Assembly (NCBI RefSeq): GCF_904848185.1
Contig: NC_051047.1
Location: forward strand, 30,236,449 to 30,300,448
Origin: Acanthopagrus latus
Lineage: Eukaryota; Chordata; Actinopteri; Spariformes; Sparidae
Direction: 5' to 3'
DNA: 64,000 nt
Below the pieces are notes generated by a model. That model ran no database searches, was not told where the DNA came from, and worked only from the letters and a program-made list of their open reading frames with translations. Shown one piece after another: positions 11,928-26,067 of the stretch (its first letter is position 1; each line of letters begins with the position of its first letter). Position numbers and translations under genes: made by a program.

Positions 11928-11933
11928 AATAAA
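11928..11933 (+). promoter_or_regulatory. itm2b: Poly(A) signal of itm2b
   Basis: This is an AATAAA hexamer about 660 bases after the itm2b stop. The stretch between holds no other gene and is read as 3' UTR. Confidence 0.5.
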
Positions 11934-14031
11934 CAAACAGAAAACAACAATGTCAACATGTTCATTTACTCCACACATCCAGAAGATAACAGCACTGTTA
12001 GCCACATTAGCCATGTAGCTCCGGGGACGACAGTCAGTCTGACACTGTGACTCGATCAATCAGTGGATCGACTTTCATTTATGGTCCCCACCAGATGAAT
12101 CCTGCAGACGTTAGTGACCCGACCAGCACCATCATCAGGTCAACATGTTAATGTGTCCAACACCAAATACCTGCAGAACTGATGACATCATCAGCCTCAG
12201 CTGTTTACTGATTATTAGCTCACGTTAGCGTGCTAACTCGCTACACTAAGATGGGTGACATTAGCATTCCTGCTTAACATTAGCATGTAAATCTATGGCT
12301 TTTTATTGATGGGACAGCAGAAGAGACGACATGCCGACTGAAACCCTGAGCTGCTGCCGGCTCACAGCTGTGACACAATCATCCGACAGCTGAACTCCTG
12401 TCATCCTAACACAAATGTATCAAAGCTGAAATTTTTAGATGTTTAGATTAAATCAGCTGTGAATAAAAACAAAACAAATACAAGGTGCGCAGGTGGTCGA
12501 GTGTTTAGAACGCATGCCGTAAACACAGCCGGATCGATTCCGGCCGGGTTGGGGTTAGGGTTAGGGGGTTAACTTCAAAGTCAACTTTATTGCCAGTGGT
12601 GCAAAGGAACAGAGTATATTTACTCAACTACTGTATTTCAGTTCTGTTATGAGGAGCTTGTATTTTCCATTATTCTCTTCTACGTCTCAGACATCTCAGA
12701 CTTTTTACTTCTCTAACATAATCTGGCAGCTTCAGTTACTGTGCACATTTAGATTTTATGTAAAATCATACAAGTTTATATAATAAAACACAGTTATAGA
12801 TCAAAGCAGATGTTTTCAGATCCTTAGTTTCTTTACACTGGAGAGAGCAGCTGGTTATTTTACTGCCTTACTTGGAGATAACACATCTCGTCTCCTCCGG
12901 ATGAATGTTTGATAAGAGCAACAAAATAATTGACCTTCTCTCTGATGTCATCAGATGATGGGGACTCATCTGAGTCAGTTTGAACATCCTGGATCCACCT
13001 GCTGATCATTTTCTGCATTGATACATTAATGGTTTTGCTGTACTTATACTTAACAGAGTATTTTTACATTCTTACATTGTCCTGGTACTTTTGCTTCTGA
13101 CTGACTAGTACACAGTGTGTGTAGTATTTCGCAGCCGACATGTGTATTGGAGTGTGTATCATGTGACTGTTGTGACCTCAGAGTCTGACAGTGATCAGCT
13201 GTCACAGCTCAGCCTGCTGTCATCTGATCACAGTGGAAATGTGTCCTTGATTAAAGCTCTAATCAGAGGGGCCTCACACAGGAGGATCATGGGAAATGAG
13301 CCAGGTGGTTAACAGAGAGTCACCTTGACGGATCATCAGCACACTGGTTGTATTATAACTGAAGCCGTCACATCGTCTGCTCTTTATTATGATTATTATA
13401 AGTATGACTGAGGAACCCTATTTATGAACTGTATTTTGATATTCCACTTTCTGCTCTGTTACCTTTACAGTATCTGGCAGTTGTAGTTCCTTTACAGACG
13501 AAGATTTTAATCTAATTTGAACCCCAAACATGTTACAAACATGACACTTTACACTTTTGAAACCAAATAGCAATTTTTTATGTAGCATACTTTTAGTTCC
13601 CTTGAGTATTTTTGTCTTATATATTTTAATATCATACTCAATTTTTATATTTAACCATTTCTAAAATATAATTTACTCATCTTTTTAAATTCTGAGATTG
13701 TACTTCACAGCTTTGTTTCCTAGTTACTATGTTAAGGTTGAACATATCACACAGTGTTTTGTTAGAGATTAAACTGCTGATACAGAGACTCACTTCCTTT
13801 TCCTCCAACAGTAACATGCTGCATAAAAGATAAACTGCTCAGTAACAGAACATTCAGAGGCATTTTTACTGCATGGTGTTTAATTCTGTTCCTGATTCTT
13901 GAAGTCGTTTTACTGATTATACTTCTGTACTTCTATTGTAATACCATTTAGTGTTTTAGTGTGACTTCTGTCTTTCAGTAACAGATCTGAAAACTTCATC
14001 CTGAGATGTAAATCTGCATCAGTGTCAGATA

Positions 14032-14074
<43 letters not shown>

Positions 14075-14640
14075 ACTGCCTGACATATCATGGTGGGGTG
14101 TGATGTCTGAAGTCTGACCACAGTAACATGAGCAGCAAACCTCTGCTGCATCTCACCATTTAAATAAACATCTTGTCTTCACACTCAGTGAATCCTCATG
14201 AGGCTCTCATTACAGACAGGACAGGTGAGAGGCGCCTGCACACACACACACACACACACACACACTGAGTTGAGTAGGTGGTCTTTCATACTTATTTTAA
14301 TCCACATAAATAATAATAAATGACAAAATACTGAGCTGATGAATGTGGCAGTCACCTGATGACAGCGTTACATTGCAGGAACTGAATTAGACCAGACACA
14401 TTTATATAATATGATGTAATACTGATATGACATGATATATATTTCAATGTATATACATATATAATGATTTGGCATTTTGATATTAAATCGTTTCACACTG
14501 AGTGGCCCCGACATAGAATACAGTAAAGTGATATAAGGTGTGTAGTGCTACAGGAAGTCTGCTACCAGGAACACAGTCCGACTGTTGTTTACTGGATCAA
14601 TGAGCTGATTAAAGATCAGTTGGATCGAACTCCGCCGAGA
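11934..14640. other. Intergenic stretch between itm2b and nek5
   Basis: No gene supported. It contains a tRNA-like SINE fragment (12484-12600) and CA tracts at about 14034-14070 and 14240-14265. The rest is AT-rich unique-looking sequence. Confidence 0.6.
12484..12600 (+). mobile_element. tRNA-like SINE fragment with a short TTAGGG stretch
   Basis: An A-box-like TGGTCGAGTG segment and a B-box-like GGATCGATTCC (12531-12541) lie in the right order. A short ggttagggttaggg run follows and then 'caactttattgcc'. It is too degenerate for a functional tRNA. Confidence 0.4.
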
Positions 14641-14657
14641 AAAAAAAACCCATCACG

Positions 14658-14683
14658 ACTACAACTCCCAGCATGCCTTGTGG
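14658..14683 (+). promoter_or_regulatory. nek5: ZNF143/THAP11-type promoter motif of nek5
   Basis: The plus strand carries ACTACAACTCCCAGCATGC followed by CTTGTGG, a close match to the SBS motif bound by ZNF143/STAF at many housekeeping promoters. It lies about 145 bases upstream of a donor at 14827/14828 that closes a likely non-coding first exon. This places the nek5 promoter here. Confidence 0.75.
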
Positions 14684-14932
14684 CTTCTCTTCTCGTATTC
14701 GCGTACAGCAGCCAGGTTTGTGACAGGACTCAGATTCTTAACGTCGTTAAACCAGTTTAAACTTGTTTCTGTCGCTTTGTTTCACGATGTAGCTTCAACT
14801 TCTGACAACAAGACTTCTTTATAAAAGGTAAGAGTCTTTTCTCTGACACTAAAACATCTTTAAACGGCTTTTTATCTTCGAAACAGAACTTATGTTAGCA
14901 TGCTAACATGACAGCTAGTCGCCTGTGTATCT

Positions 14933-14946
14933 GTCTCCATGGCAAC
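14933..14946. promoter_or_regulatory. nek5: X-box-like motif in nek5 intron 1
   Basis: GTCTCCATGGCAAC matches the RFX X-box at all but one position of the left half site. It is about 105 bases after the putative non-coding exon 1. Motif only; binding is inferred. Confidence 0.35.
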
Positions 14947-15292
14947 GGGCTCCTTCCGCCGCCGTCTCCTTGGCCTAAATACTAAAAATACGAATATATA
15001 TACGAATATATATATATATATAACCTGTGGTTATTAATAATAATAATAATAATAATAATAATGGATCATGGTTCATTTAAGTGCTTTTTCTGTTATTTAA
15101 TCATTTTAATCAAAAATCTGCATTTTTGTCATTATGTCTAATATATAGTCAAGTCAGCTCACGTGACGCTTCACTTGTCGTTTGAGTGAGTAACACCTGG
15201 TTTTATGACCTTTTTATACTTTTTCAATATTTTTATACTGTTCAATTATTTTTCTTTTTAAAATGTTATATCTTTCCTGTCTTCTAGGTGAC

Positions 15293-16244
15293 ATGAACAA
15301 CTATGAGGTCATCCGTCAGATTGGAGAGGGTGCGTTTGGAAAAGCCTTCTTGGTTCAGGATAAAGGGTCGGGTGGAGACAGGCAGTGTGTGGTCAAACAG
15401 GTCCACCTGAGACAGGTAAGACAGCAGCGTGTGCACATGTCTCTCACTGATGTTAGCTGTGATGGAGCTGGTTAACTGGTGACTGGCTGCCTGTTTCTGG
15501 GCCAGTCTGGTTACAGCCTGGAGATCCTGCCTGTCAGGAAGTATTCTGACAGATATCTGTCAGTTTGACTCTGTTTTTGTTAGTGAATGAGATTTAGAGG
15601 TGCTGGTAGGTGCACTGACTGTGGTCAGGCTAGCTGCTTCCAGTCTTTATGCTAAGCTAAACTAACTGGCATGTTTGTGTTGGACTGGTGGTGCATTCAC
15701 TGCTCAGATGTCGGCACGGGAAAAAGAAGCATCCACAAAAGAAGTGACGCTGCTGTCCAAGATGAAACACCCCAACATCGTCACCTTTATCACCTCGTTC
15801 CAGGGTGAGTGTGTGTACTGGTACTGCATGTGTGTACAGACTGCACAATGTGTACTGGTACTGCATGTGTGTACAGAGTGTGTACTGGTACTGCATGTGT
15901 GTACAGAGTGTATACTGGTACTGCATGTGTGTACAGAGTGTGTACTGGTACTGCATGTGTGTACAGAGTGTGTACTGGTACTGCATGTGTGTACAGAGTG
16001 TATACTGGTACTGCATGTGTGTACAGAGTGTGTACTGGTACTGCATGTGTGTACAGAGTGTATACTGGTACTGCATGTGTGTACAGAGTGTGTACTGGTA
16101 CTGCATGTGTGTACAGAACGTGTATTGTTACTTCATGTGTGTACAGAGAGGGGGAGCCTGTATATAGTGATGGAGTACTGTGACGGAGGAGATCTGATGA
16201 AGAAGATCAACCTGCAGAGAGGAGTCCACTTCACCGAGGAGCAG

Positions 16245-16290
<46 letters not shown>

Positions 16291-19200
16291 ACACACGCGC
16301 TGTTATAAATGTGTGTTCTTCAGATCGTCGGCTGGTTCGTTCAGATCTGTTTGGGTCTCAAACACATCCACGACAGGAAGATCCTCCACAGAGACATCAA
16401 AGCTCAGGTATGACTGCTGCAACTGAAACTCATTTTCATCATTTCATATGTTAAATACTTTCATGGCTAATAGATTAATTATTCAGTTTATTAAAGGTCA
16501 GAAAAATGCTCAGGAAAGACACCTTCCAAACGTTTAATCTCAGACTGCTTGTTTTGTCTGACCAACAGTCCACAACTACAGAATAATTAACTGGCAATAA
16601 TATAAAACAGAGAAAAACAGCAAATCCTCATATTTAAGAAGCGGGTAACATTTTTGTGGTAGAAAATGATTATTGATTATTGATTCATTTTGTACTGAGC
16701 CGATGAATCAGTTAATCATGAAACATTTCCTTATTTAAACACACAATATGTCATTTCCAGCACTCAGCTTTTCTCTATTAAAACAAAACATGTTTGCTGA
16801 GTGTTGTGTGTGGAGGGCCGGAGCAGAACCAGAGCCTCTGGAGGAATAAACACCTGGAGCTCATCAGATTCTGTTCTGACCCAGAGCCGTTTACCCACGG
16901 AAGGAGAGCTCAGTTACTTTTTAACTGTTGGAATGAAAAAGGTGATTTATCTTCTGTTTATCAGCCTGACCACAGCAGGGATCCACAACAAACTGAACAT
17001 GTATCTTTGGATGCTTCACAGCTTTGTTTTAAGAGAAAATGTTCTGGTGCGCGGCCGTCACCTTGTGTTGTCTGTAAGTGATGTTCTGTATCAATAAAGT
17101 TTCATATCCATTATCACCACCATGATCACCACCTGATGGTGAGTTGGATCCGCTGGCAGGGGAGGAAGCTGGACAGACTCGGCAGACCCAAACATATTGT
17201 GAGGGTCTGCTGGGAACGTCTGGCGGAACCCTCTGTCAGGGAGGTCTTTAACTCCCACCTCCGGGAGAGCTTGGACCAGATCCCAAGGGAGGCTGGGGAG
17301 TCTAAATGGACCATGCTCTCCACTTCCATTGTTGACGCGGCTGTTCGGGGGACTCCTGAGGCAGCTGACGGGTACTGGCAGGCCAAGCGTGCTGTGGCAT
17401 GGCGGTCGCGGAAGCAAAAACTCGAGTCTGGGAAAAGTTCGGGGAGGCCGTGGAGGAGGACTACCGGTCAGCCTCGAGGAAATTCTGGCAAACCATCCGG
17501 CGCCTCAGGAGGGGGAAGCAGGTCTCCACCAACACTCTTTACGGTGGGGGTGGGGAGCTGTTGACCTCGACTGGGGATATTGTCGGGCGGTGGAAGGAAT
17601 ACCTCGAGGATCTCCTCAATCCCACTGACACGTCTTCCATAGAGGAAGCAGAGGCTGGGGACTCAGAGGTGGATTCATTCATCACCCAAGCTGAAGTCAC
17701 TGAGGTAGTTGGGAAGCTCCTCGGTGGCAAAGCACCGGGGGTGGATGAGATCCGCCCTGAGTACCTCAAGTCTCTGGATGTTGTGGGGCTGTCTTGGCTG
17801 ACACGTCTCTGCAGCATCGCGTGGCAGTCGGGGACAGTGCCTCTGGACTGGCAGACCGGGGTGGTGGTCCCCCTATTTAAAAAGGGGGACCGGAGGGTGT
17901 GTTCCAACTATCGGGGGATCACACTCCTCAGCCTCCCTGGGAAAGTCTATTCCAGGGTACTGGAGAGGAGAATTCGGCCGACAGTCAAACCTCAGATTCA
18001 GGAGGAACAATGCGGTTTTCGCCCTGGCCACGGAACACTGGACCAGCTCCATACCCTCCGCAGGGTGCTCGAGGGTTCATGGGAGTTTGCCCAACCAGTC
18101 CACATGTGTTTTGTGGACTTGGAGAAGGCATTCGACCATGTCCCTCGTGGCATTCTGTGGGAGGTGCTCAGGGAGTACGGGGTCGGGGGCCCTCTGTTAA
18201 GGGTCGTACGGTCCCTGTAAGACTGGAGCAGGAGCTTGATTCACATTGCCGGCAGTAAGTCAGACCTGTTCCCGGTACATGTTGGACTCCGGCAGGGCTG
18301 CCCTTTGTCACCGGTTCTGTTCATTATTTTTATGGACAGAATTTCTAGGCGCAGCCACGGGCCGGAGGGGATCTGGTTCGGGAGCCACAGGATTTCATCT
18401 CTGCTTTTTGCGGATGATGTGGTCTTGTTGGCTCCTTCGAGCCGGGACCTCCAGCATGTCCTGGGGCGGTTTGCAGCCGAGTGTGAAGCGGCTGGAATGA
18501 GAATCAGCACCTCCAAATCTGAGGCCATGGTTCTCGACCGGAAAAAGGTGGCTTGTCCCCTCCAGGTTGGGGGAGAGCTACTGCCTCAGGTGGAGGAGTT
18601 TAAGTATCTTGGGGTCTTGTTCACGAGTGAGGGAAGGATGGAGCGTGAGATTGACAGGCAGATCGGTGCGGCGGACGCAGTAATGAGGTCGTTATACCGG
18701 TCTGTCGTGGTGAAGAGAGAGCTGAGTTGAAAGGCGAAGCTCTCGATTTACTGGTCAATCTACGTTCCTACCCTCACCTATGGTCATGACCTTTGGGTCA
18801 TGACCGAAAGAATAAGATCCCGGATACATGCGGCTGAAATGAGTTTCCTCCGCAGGGTGGCAGGGCGCTCCCTTAGAGACAGGGTGAGGAGCTCTGTCAC
18901 ACCCGGGAGGAGCTCGGAGTAGAGCCGCTGCTCCTCCACATCGAGAGGAGCCAGCTGAGGTGGCTCGGGCATCTATATCGGATGCCCCCTGGACGCCTTC
19001 CTTGGGAGGTGTTCCTGGCATGCCCCACTGGGAGACCCAGACCCAGGACACGCTGGAGTGACTATGTCGCTCGGCTGGCCTGGGAACGCCTTGGGATTCT
19101 CCCGGAGGAGCTAGGGGAAGTGTCCAGGGAGAGGGAAGTCTTGGTGTCCCTGCTCAGACAGCTGCCCCTGCAACCCCCCGGATAGGCGGAAGAAAATGGA

Positions 19201-19505
19201 TGGATGGATATTCATTAAGGGAGCATCGAGCCTGATCGCAGCTTTTTATCCACAGAGTTTGCTGATCTCTTTAACTGAGCTATGTAACCCACAGAATGTA
19301 CACACACTGCTTGTTGCAGTTGTAAACAACTTTGTCCACAGAGCCTGAGGTCAAACTTTAATTAATGAGTGTTACCATCACAGAGTGGAGGACGGGCTGT
19401 TCTCAGATCAGCCTTGTCCTCAACAAAGAGCTCACTGTGAGCCAACTCCCAGAATAACTGAGTCTCTGTTCACTACCATCACTAACTGTCATCAGTCATA
19501 TCTGT

Positions 19506-19545
<40 letters not shown>

Positions 19546-21224
19546 AGTCAGTGTTTCCGTCTCTCTGGTGTAGAATATCTTCCTCACCAGCGGAGGGATG
19601 AAAGTGAAGCTGGGAGACTTTGGAATCGCAAGAATGTTGAATAAGTAAGTCAGTGTCATCTTCACTCACACACACACACACACACACACAGTGCAGCTGT
19701 TTATCACTGGGTCTGTGTAACACATGGACAAGCTCCAAACAAGTCATTATCATTCCACACACACTCGACCAGGACATGTAAACACACTCAACTCATCTGT
19801 GTTCTGGAAATACTGCGAGTGTGTATTTCTACTGTGTTGTACTGGATAACATGAGAGGATAAGCAGTCGTGGAAAGTGACTACGTACAAACGTGTGCAGT
19901 AAAGCTGTACAACTGATATAAATATCATCAAAATGTCAGAAGCTGTAATGTTCTGAAGGAAAACAAACATCATCATAATGAAGTTGTGTGGAGCTGCGGA
20001 GACTTCCTGACACACAGATCACACCTTCACATTCCAGCTAGAGTCACATCATCAGGACTCAGAACACTTTTGACTGATGCAATATGATGTTTTATCATAT
20101 CAGGCAGCCTCAGATTGTCGATATATAAATCCTGGAAAACAAAGAATCTATGTAAAAATTAGTCAAACTGTATTTGAGGTTTTTAAGGTGAAAAAAATGT
20201 GTGATGTGTGTGCAGCACCATGGAGCTGGCCAGAACCTGTGTGGGGACACCTTACTACCTGTCTCCAGAGATCTGTGAGAGTCGACCCTACAACAACAAG
20301 ACGTACGTATGGCGTCAGTCTCTACGACCACAACATGAAACACAACATGAGGCAGATCCTTACAGCTCCTGTAAAAAGGAGCGTCAGTATGTTTGTTAAA
20401 CGTTGTCTGGCCTTAGCAGACAGACAGAAACGTTCACAGAGTGATCAGATAACACCTGTTTTACATGGATATGAATACAGGTGAGCCTTGAGCACAAGCA
20501 GTAGACAAACACTGATGTACAGTTCCATATGTAAATGATCCACAGTGTTGATCTAGTTTGTTTTTGTCAGCTTGCAGCCCCAGCTGGGTGGAGTCAGTCT
20601 CTTGTGCTCATTTCAGGGAGGCTCCTTTTGAAAATCAACCACAGAAACAAAACAGATGAATTCTGACTGATTAATATTCTGATGTTTATTACACTCACAC
20701 CCATCTGGAGCCAGACCCAGCTGTAAGGCATCACACGTGTCCTCACACACTGTGGAAACAACACCAACATCTTCGTCAGTTGACGACCTGTGGAGAACAG
20801 ATGTGTCTGACATCATTCAGTACGCGGGGAGTGAATATACAGTGAGTTTCCCCTCCAGCACAGTGACCGCTGGTATAGAAGGGAGCATGAATCTCACTAT
20901 ATCACACACAGCCCAGGACATCAAGAGTCACATGTTACAAGTATAACAAGGAAACATTTCAGTTTTTCTTTTAACACAATGAGACAAAAGTAATAAAACT
21001 CTGTAATGTCAACTGGAAAATTTGACAGAGTTTCTAATGTTAGCTTAAACTCTGATAGCATCCCAGACCATAGATCATCAGCAGATAGATAGTGAACCTA
21101 AGGATGGTGTCTACTCACACACTACAGCTACCTCATCTTCAGGCTCTGACTGTGTGACTGAACAGATCACTGCTCTGTTCTCTTGTTTTCATAGACTGAG
21201 GTCAAAGTCTCTTCCTCTTTCCCT

Positions 21225-21281
<57 letters not shown>

Positions 21282-21536
21282 TTGATTTCCAGCCAGAAAT
21301 CAGAGGCCAGAGCTTGTTTTCCTGCAGAAGTGAACCTTTTCCTTCTCAGGGTGAAGCTGCTGTGCAGTCTGACATCATGTCTTTGTTTGTGCTGTGTGAG
21401 TTTAGCTGAGGGGGACGGCCTCGCCCAGCTTCCTGTTCCAACAAGAAACATGTCGACTGACACAACATGTTCCTCATTACACAGATGCACTCTCTGATCC
21501 TGATCACAACAGTCACGCTGACCCCAGCAATACATA

Positions 21537-21589
<53 letters not shown>

Positions 21590-24500
21590 CCTCTCTACAG
21601 GGATATCTGGTCTCTGGGCTGTGTCCTGTATGAACTCTGCACCCTGAGGCATCCAGTGAGCTGCACCACACCTACAACTCCACCAGCTGCTGCTTCACAC
21701 ACACATACAAGCTCTGTTAATGCTCAGCTAATGCTAATGCTCAGCTAATGCTAATGCTCAGCTAATGCTAACACCCAGCTAATGCTAATGCTCAGCTAAT
21801 GCTAACACCCAGCTAATGCTAATGCTCAGCTAACCCTGCTGGATAAACCAGCATAGACCAACATAGCTTGTGACGAGTAAGACCAGCATATGTTGTGTTC
21901 TGGTGCTGAGATGCTGGTGACCAGCATGATGTGTCTACAACTTATTTCATGTTGCAGTATGAGGAGGAGTGAAGTTGGTTGTGAAAGTCCAGTACAGGCC
22001 AGTCAGAGTCAGTGAGGTCGTCACAGAACACCAAGTTTATTGAACACGAGCTTCCTAATTTGAGGAAACCTGAAACAAACTGTAAATACTGAACTAAATA
22101 TACAGAAATATAAATGCAACACTGTGTTTGATGCTCCTGTTTCTCTCACAAGTTGAAGTAAACAATTTATCAAGTTTTTCTTTTGTATGTACACAAAATA
22201 ATGACTTCTTTCAAATGTTGAGCACACATTTGTTAAAATCCAGTAAGATGAGCCGTCCACCTGACAGGTGTGGCAGATCAAGATGCTGATTGAACAGGAT
22301 TCAGGCACAGGTGTTCCCTGCAGGGAACTTCCCATGCTGGTGCTGGGATGCTGGTGACCAGCCTCATCAGCAACATCACCAGCAAGACTATGCTGGTAGG
22401 CCATCATAATTAATGGGCCCAACATGATGAAGCTGGTCCACCAGCTCAACCAGCACCAAACCAGCACTAACCAGTACAGACCAGGATAGACCAGCATGGA
22501 AATCATGCTGGTCTGTGCTGGTTTTTCCAGCAGGGAATGCTAACACCCAGATTAATTTCAGCACAATGAACAAGCAAACGATTGAATGTCAGAAGAGTGA
22601 AACTTCCTGATACTGGGTCAAAATACTGATCATGAAACCAAACATGAGGAAAGTTTCACGTTTAGTTGAGAAATAACTACATGATGATCTGATGATCTAC
22701 ATATTTGTTGATTAATCACCTGTCTCCCTGTCCTCACCTGTCCTCACCTGCAGTTTGAGGGCAGCAGTCTGCGGCAGCTGGTCAGTAAGATCTGCAGGGG
22801 GCGCTACAACCCAGTCTCCACCCGCTACTCCTACGAGCTTCGTCTGCTGCTGTCACAGCTCTTCAAGGTCAGGAACACTGTTATTCATTTCAATGTATTT
22901 TTATTGAGTTTGTGTGAATATTATGAAGTGGATGTACCATAAATCCATAAACAGCAGGTTATTGTAATTGTCATTTCACATTTAAACAACTGGACTCAGA
23001 CTCAGCACATCTGTGTCTGTTTCTGTGTTGAAAGTTCAGTTCAGATTTTACTTCCACCACATAAAAGTAAAATAAAAACATTAAAAACCATTAAAACCAG
23101 TACATATACTGGAGCTAGAGGTTTATCTAAATGTTCTCAGGTCGTCTTCACACACTGGAGCTAACACACACACTGGAGCCAACACACACTGGAGCCAACA
23201 CACACTGGAGCCAACACACACTGGAGCCAACACACACACTGGAGCTAACACACACACTGGAGCCAACACACACTGGAGCCAACACACACTGGAGCCAACA
23301 CACACACTGGAGCTAACACACACACTGGAGCTAACACACACACTGGAGCCAACACACACTGGAGCCAACACACACACTGGAGCCAACACACACACTGGAG
23401 CCAACACACACTGGAGCTAACACACACACTGGAGCCAACACACACACTGGAGCTAACACACACTGGAGCTAACACACACACTGGAGCCAACACACACACT
23501 GGAGCCAACACACACTGGAGCCAACACACACACTGGAGCCAACACACACACTGGAGCCAACACACACTGGAGCCAACACACACACTGGAGCTAACACACA
23601 CTGGAGCTAACACACACACTGGAGCCAACACACACACTGGAGCTAACACACACACTGGAGCTACCACACACACTGGAGCCAACACACACTGGAGCTAACA
23701 CACACACTGGAGCCAACACACACACTGGAGCTAACACACACACTGGAGCTACCACACACACTGGAGCCAACACACACTGGAGCCAACACACACACTGGAG
23801 CCAACACACACACTGGAGCAAACACACACACTGGAGCTAACACACACTGGAGCTAACACACACACTGGAGCCAACACACACTGGAGCCAACACACACTGG
23901 AGCAAACACACACACTGGAGCTAACACACACTGGAGCTAACACACACAGTGGAGCCAACACACACTGGAGCCAACACACACTGGAGCAAACACACACACT
24001 GGAGCTAACACACACTGGAGCTAACACACACACTGGAGCCAACACACACTGGAGCAAACACACACACTGGAGCTAACACACACTGGAGCTAACACACACA
24101 CTGGAGCCAACACACACTGGAGCCAACACACACTGGAGCAAACACACACACTGGAGCTAACACACACTGGAGCTAACACACACACTGGAGCCAACACACA
24201 CTGGAGCAAACACACACACTGGAGCTAACACACACTGGAGCTAACACACACACTGGAGCCAACACACACACTGGAGCTAACACACACTGGAGCTAACACA
24301 CACTGGAGCTAACACACACTGGAGCCAACACACACACTGGAGCTAACACACACACTGGAGCTAACACACACACGGGAGCGAACACACACACTGGGGCTAA
24401 CACTCACTGGAGCTAACACACACACTGGAGCTAACACACACTGGGGCTAACACACACACTGGAGCTAACACACACTGGAGCCAACACACACACTGGAGCT

Positions 24501-26022
24501 AATGCACACTGGGGCTAACACACACTGGAGCTAACACACACTGGAGCTAACACACACTGGGGCTAACACACACACTGGAGCTAACACACACTGGAGCTAA
24601 CACACACTGGAGCTAACACACACACTGGAGCCAACAAACACACTGGAGCCAACACACTCTGGAGCTAACACACACACTGGAGCTAACACACACACTGGAG
24701 CTAACACACACTGGAGCTAACACACACTGGAGCCAACACACACACTGGAGCTAACACACACACTGGAGCTAACACACACTGGAGCTAACACACACACTGG
24801 AGCTAACACACACACTGGAGCTAACACACTCACTGGAGCTAACACACACACTGGAGCCAACACACACACTGGAGCTAACACACACACTGGAGCTAACACA
24901 CACACTGGAGCTAACACACACACTGGAGCTAACACACACTGGAGCTAACACACACTGGAGCCAACACACACACTGGAGCTAACACACACACTGGAGCTAA
25001 CACACACTGGAGCTAACACACACACTGGAGCTAACACACACACTGGAGCTAACACACTCACTGGAGCTAACACACACACTGGAGCCAACAAACACACTGG
25101 AGCTAACACACTCACTGGAGCTAACACACACTGGAGCTAACACACACACTGGAGCTAACACACACTGGAGCTAACACACACTGGAGCCAACACACACACT
25201 GGAGCTAATGCACACTGGGGCTAACACACACTGGAGCTAACACACACTGGAGCTAACACACACACTGGAGCTAACAGACGCACACACAGAACAACACACA
25301 CAGAACTTTACCTGAATGTTTCCTTCTCTCAGTGAATGTAGAGACAGCAGAAGTCTGTCACCACCACACGGTGACATTTAATGTAGTTATGATCTTATGT
25401 TTATAGTTTCATGATGTGCAGCAGGTCGGTCACAATGCTGTACCTGTCGTATCTCTTATGGATGAGTCTTTTATTGATCAAATTATTATCAGTCTGTTGA
25501 ACAATCAAACATTTCTGAGAGTAACTTTAGTTTTTTTTATGAGTGTATACTTTTCCCTCACTACATCTCAGAGGTAACAATGAAACCAGTGTCACAGTGT
25601 TCTCAAATCTAAAGACTTGAGTTTCATACATATATTGATTAAGTTTACCTGAACGTTGTGCGTCACTACAGGTGTACAGCTAAAGTTACTAGTTACTTAT
25701 CAGGTCACAGTTTATTTATTGTAATTTACACACAAAAGCACACTCTGTCTTCCAGGTGAACCCTCGGGACCGTCCCTCGGTCAGCTCCGTCCTCAGACGT
25801 CCTGTCCTGGAGAAACACATCAGGAAACACCTGGACACACAGGTGAGACCTCTGATCGGTTCTTAGTCACAATCAGTGTGTCCAAGATGAATACTTTATG
25901 ATTACTGCTACATGATAAATATGACACTATCATGAAAAGTTTATTCCAGAATATGTTCAGACAGCAGAGTATTCACTGTAATTGATCCGATATATGGAAG
26001 TATTGATATGTTTTGTTTGTTT

Positions 26023-26067
<45 letters not shown>

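Larger units (their letters stand above)
14640..15292 (+). promoter_or_regulatory. nek5: nek5 promoter and 5' UTR, with a non-coding first exon
   Basis: A likely untranslated exon ends at 14827 before GTAAGA. The acceptor TTCTAG at 15286-15287 opens the second exon only five bases before the ATG at 15293. The transcription start is not determinable by eye. A (TAA)n tract sits in the intron at about 15020-15061. Confidence 0.5.
16408..19573. other. nek5 intron 4, which hosts a LINE
   Basis: 16408-17130 shows no gene; overlapping short frames near 16794-17097 are unconvincing, although an AATAAA occurs near 17092. 17133-19210 is the Rex3-like element. A CA tract at 19509-19543 precedes the exon 5 acceptor. 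Confidence 0.6.

Noticed and set aside
12545..12572. Interstitial telomere
   Set aside because: Only two or three TTAGGG-like units, next to a SINE; too short to mean a fusion point. The same holds near 49628 and 49820.
16794..17097. Two overlapping frames of 95 and 98 aa near an AATAAA
   Set aside because: No recognisable domain, overlapping in different frames inside nek5 intron 4; perhaps old repeat sequence.
17539..17907. 122-aa minus-strand frame
   Set aside because: Antisense to the reverse-transcriptase region of the Rex3-like element.
23123..25127. Cysteine-rich minus-strand frames that look like small toxins or keratin-associated proteins
   Set aside because: They are translations of the 16/18-bp minisatellite with regularly spaced Cys from the unit itself.
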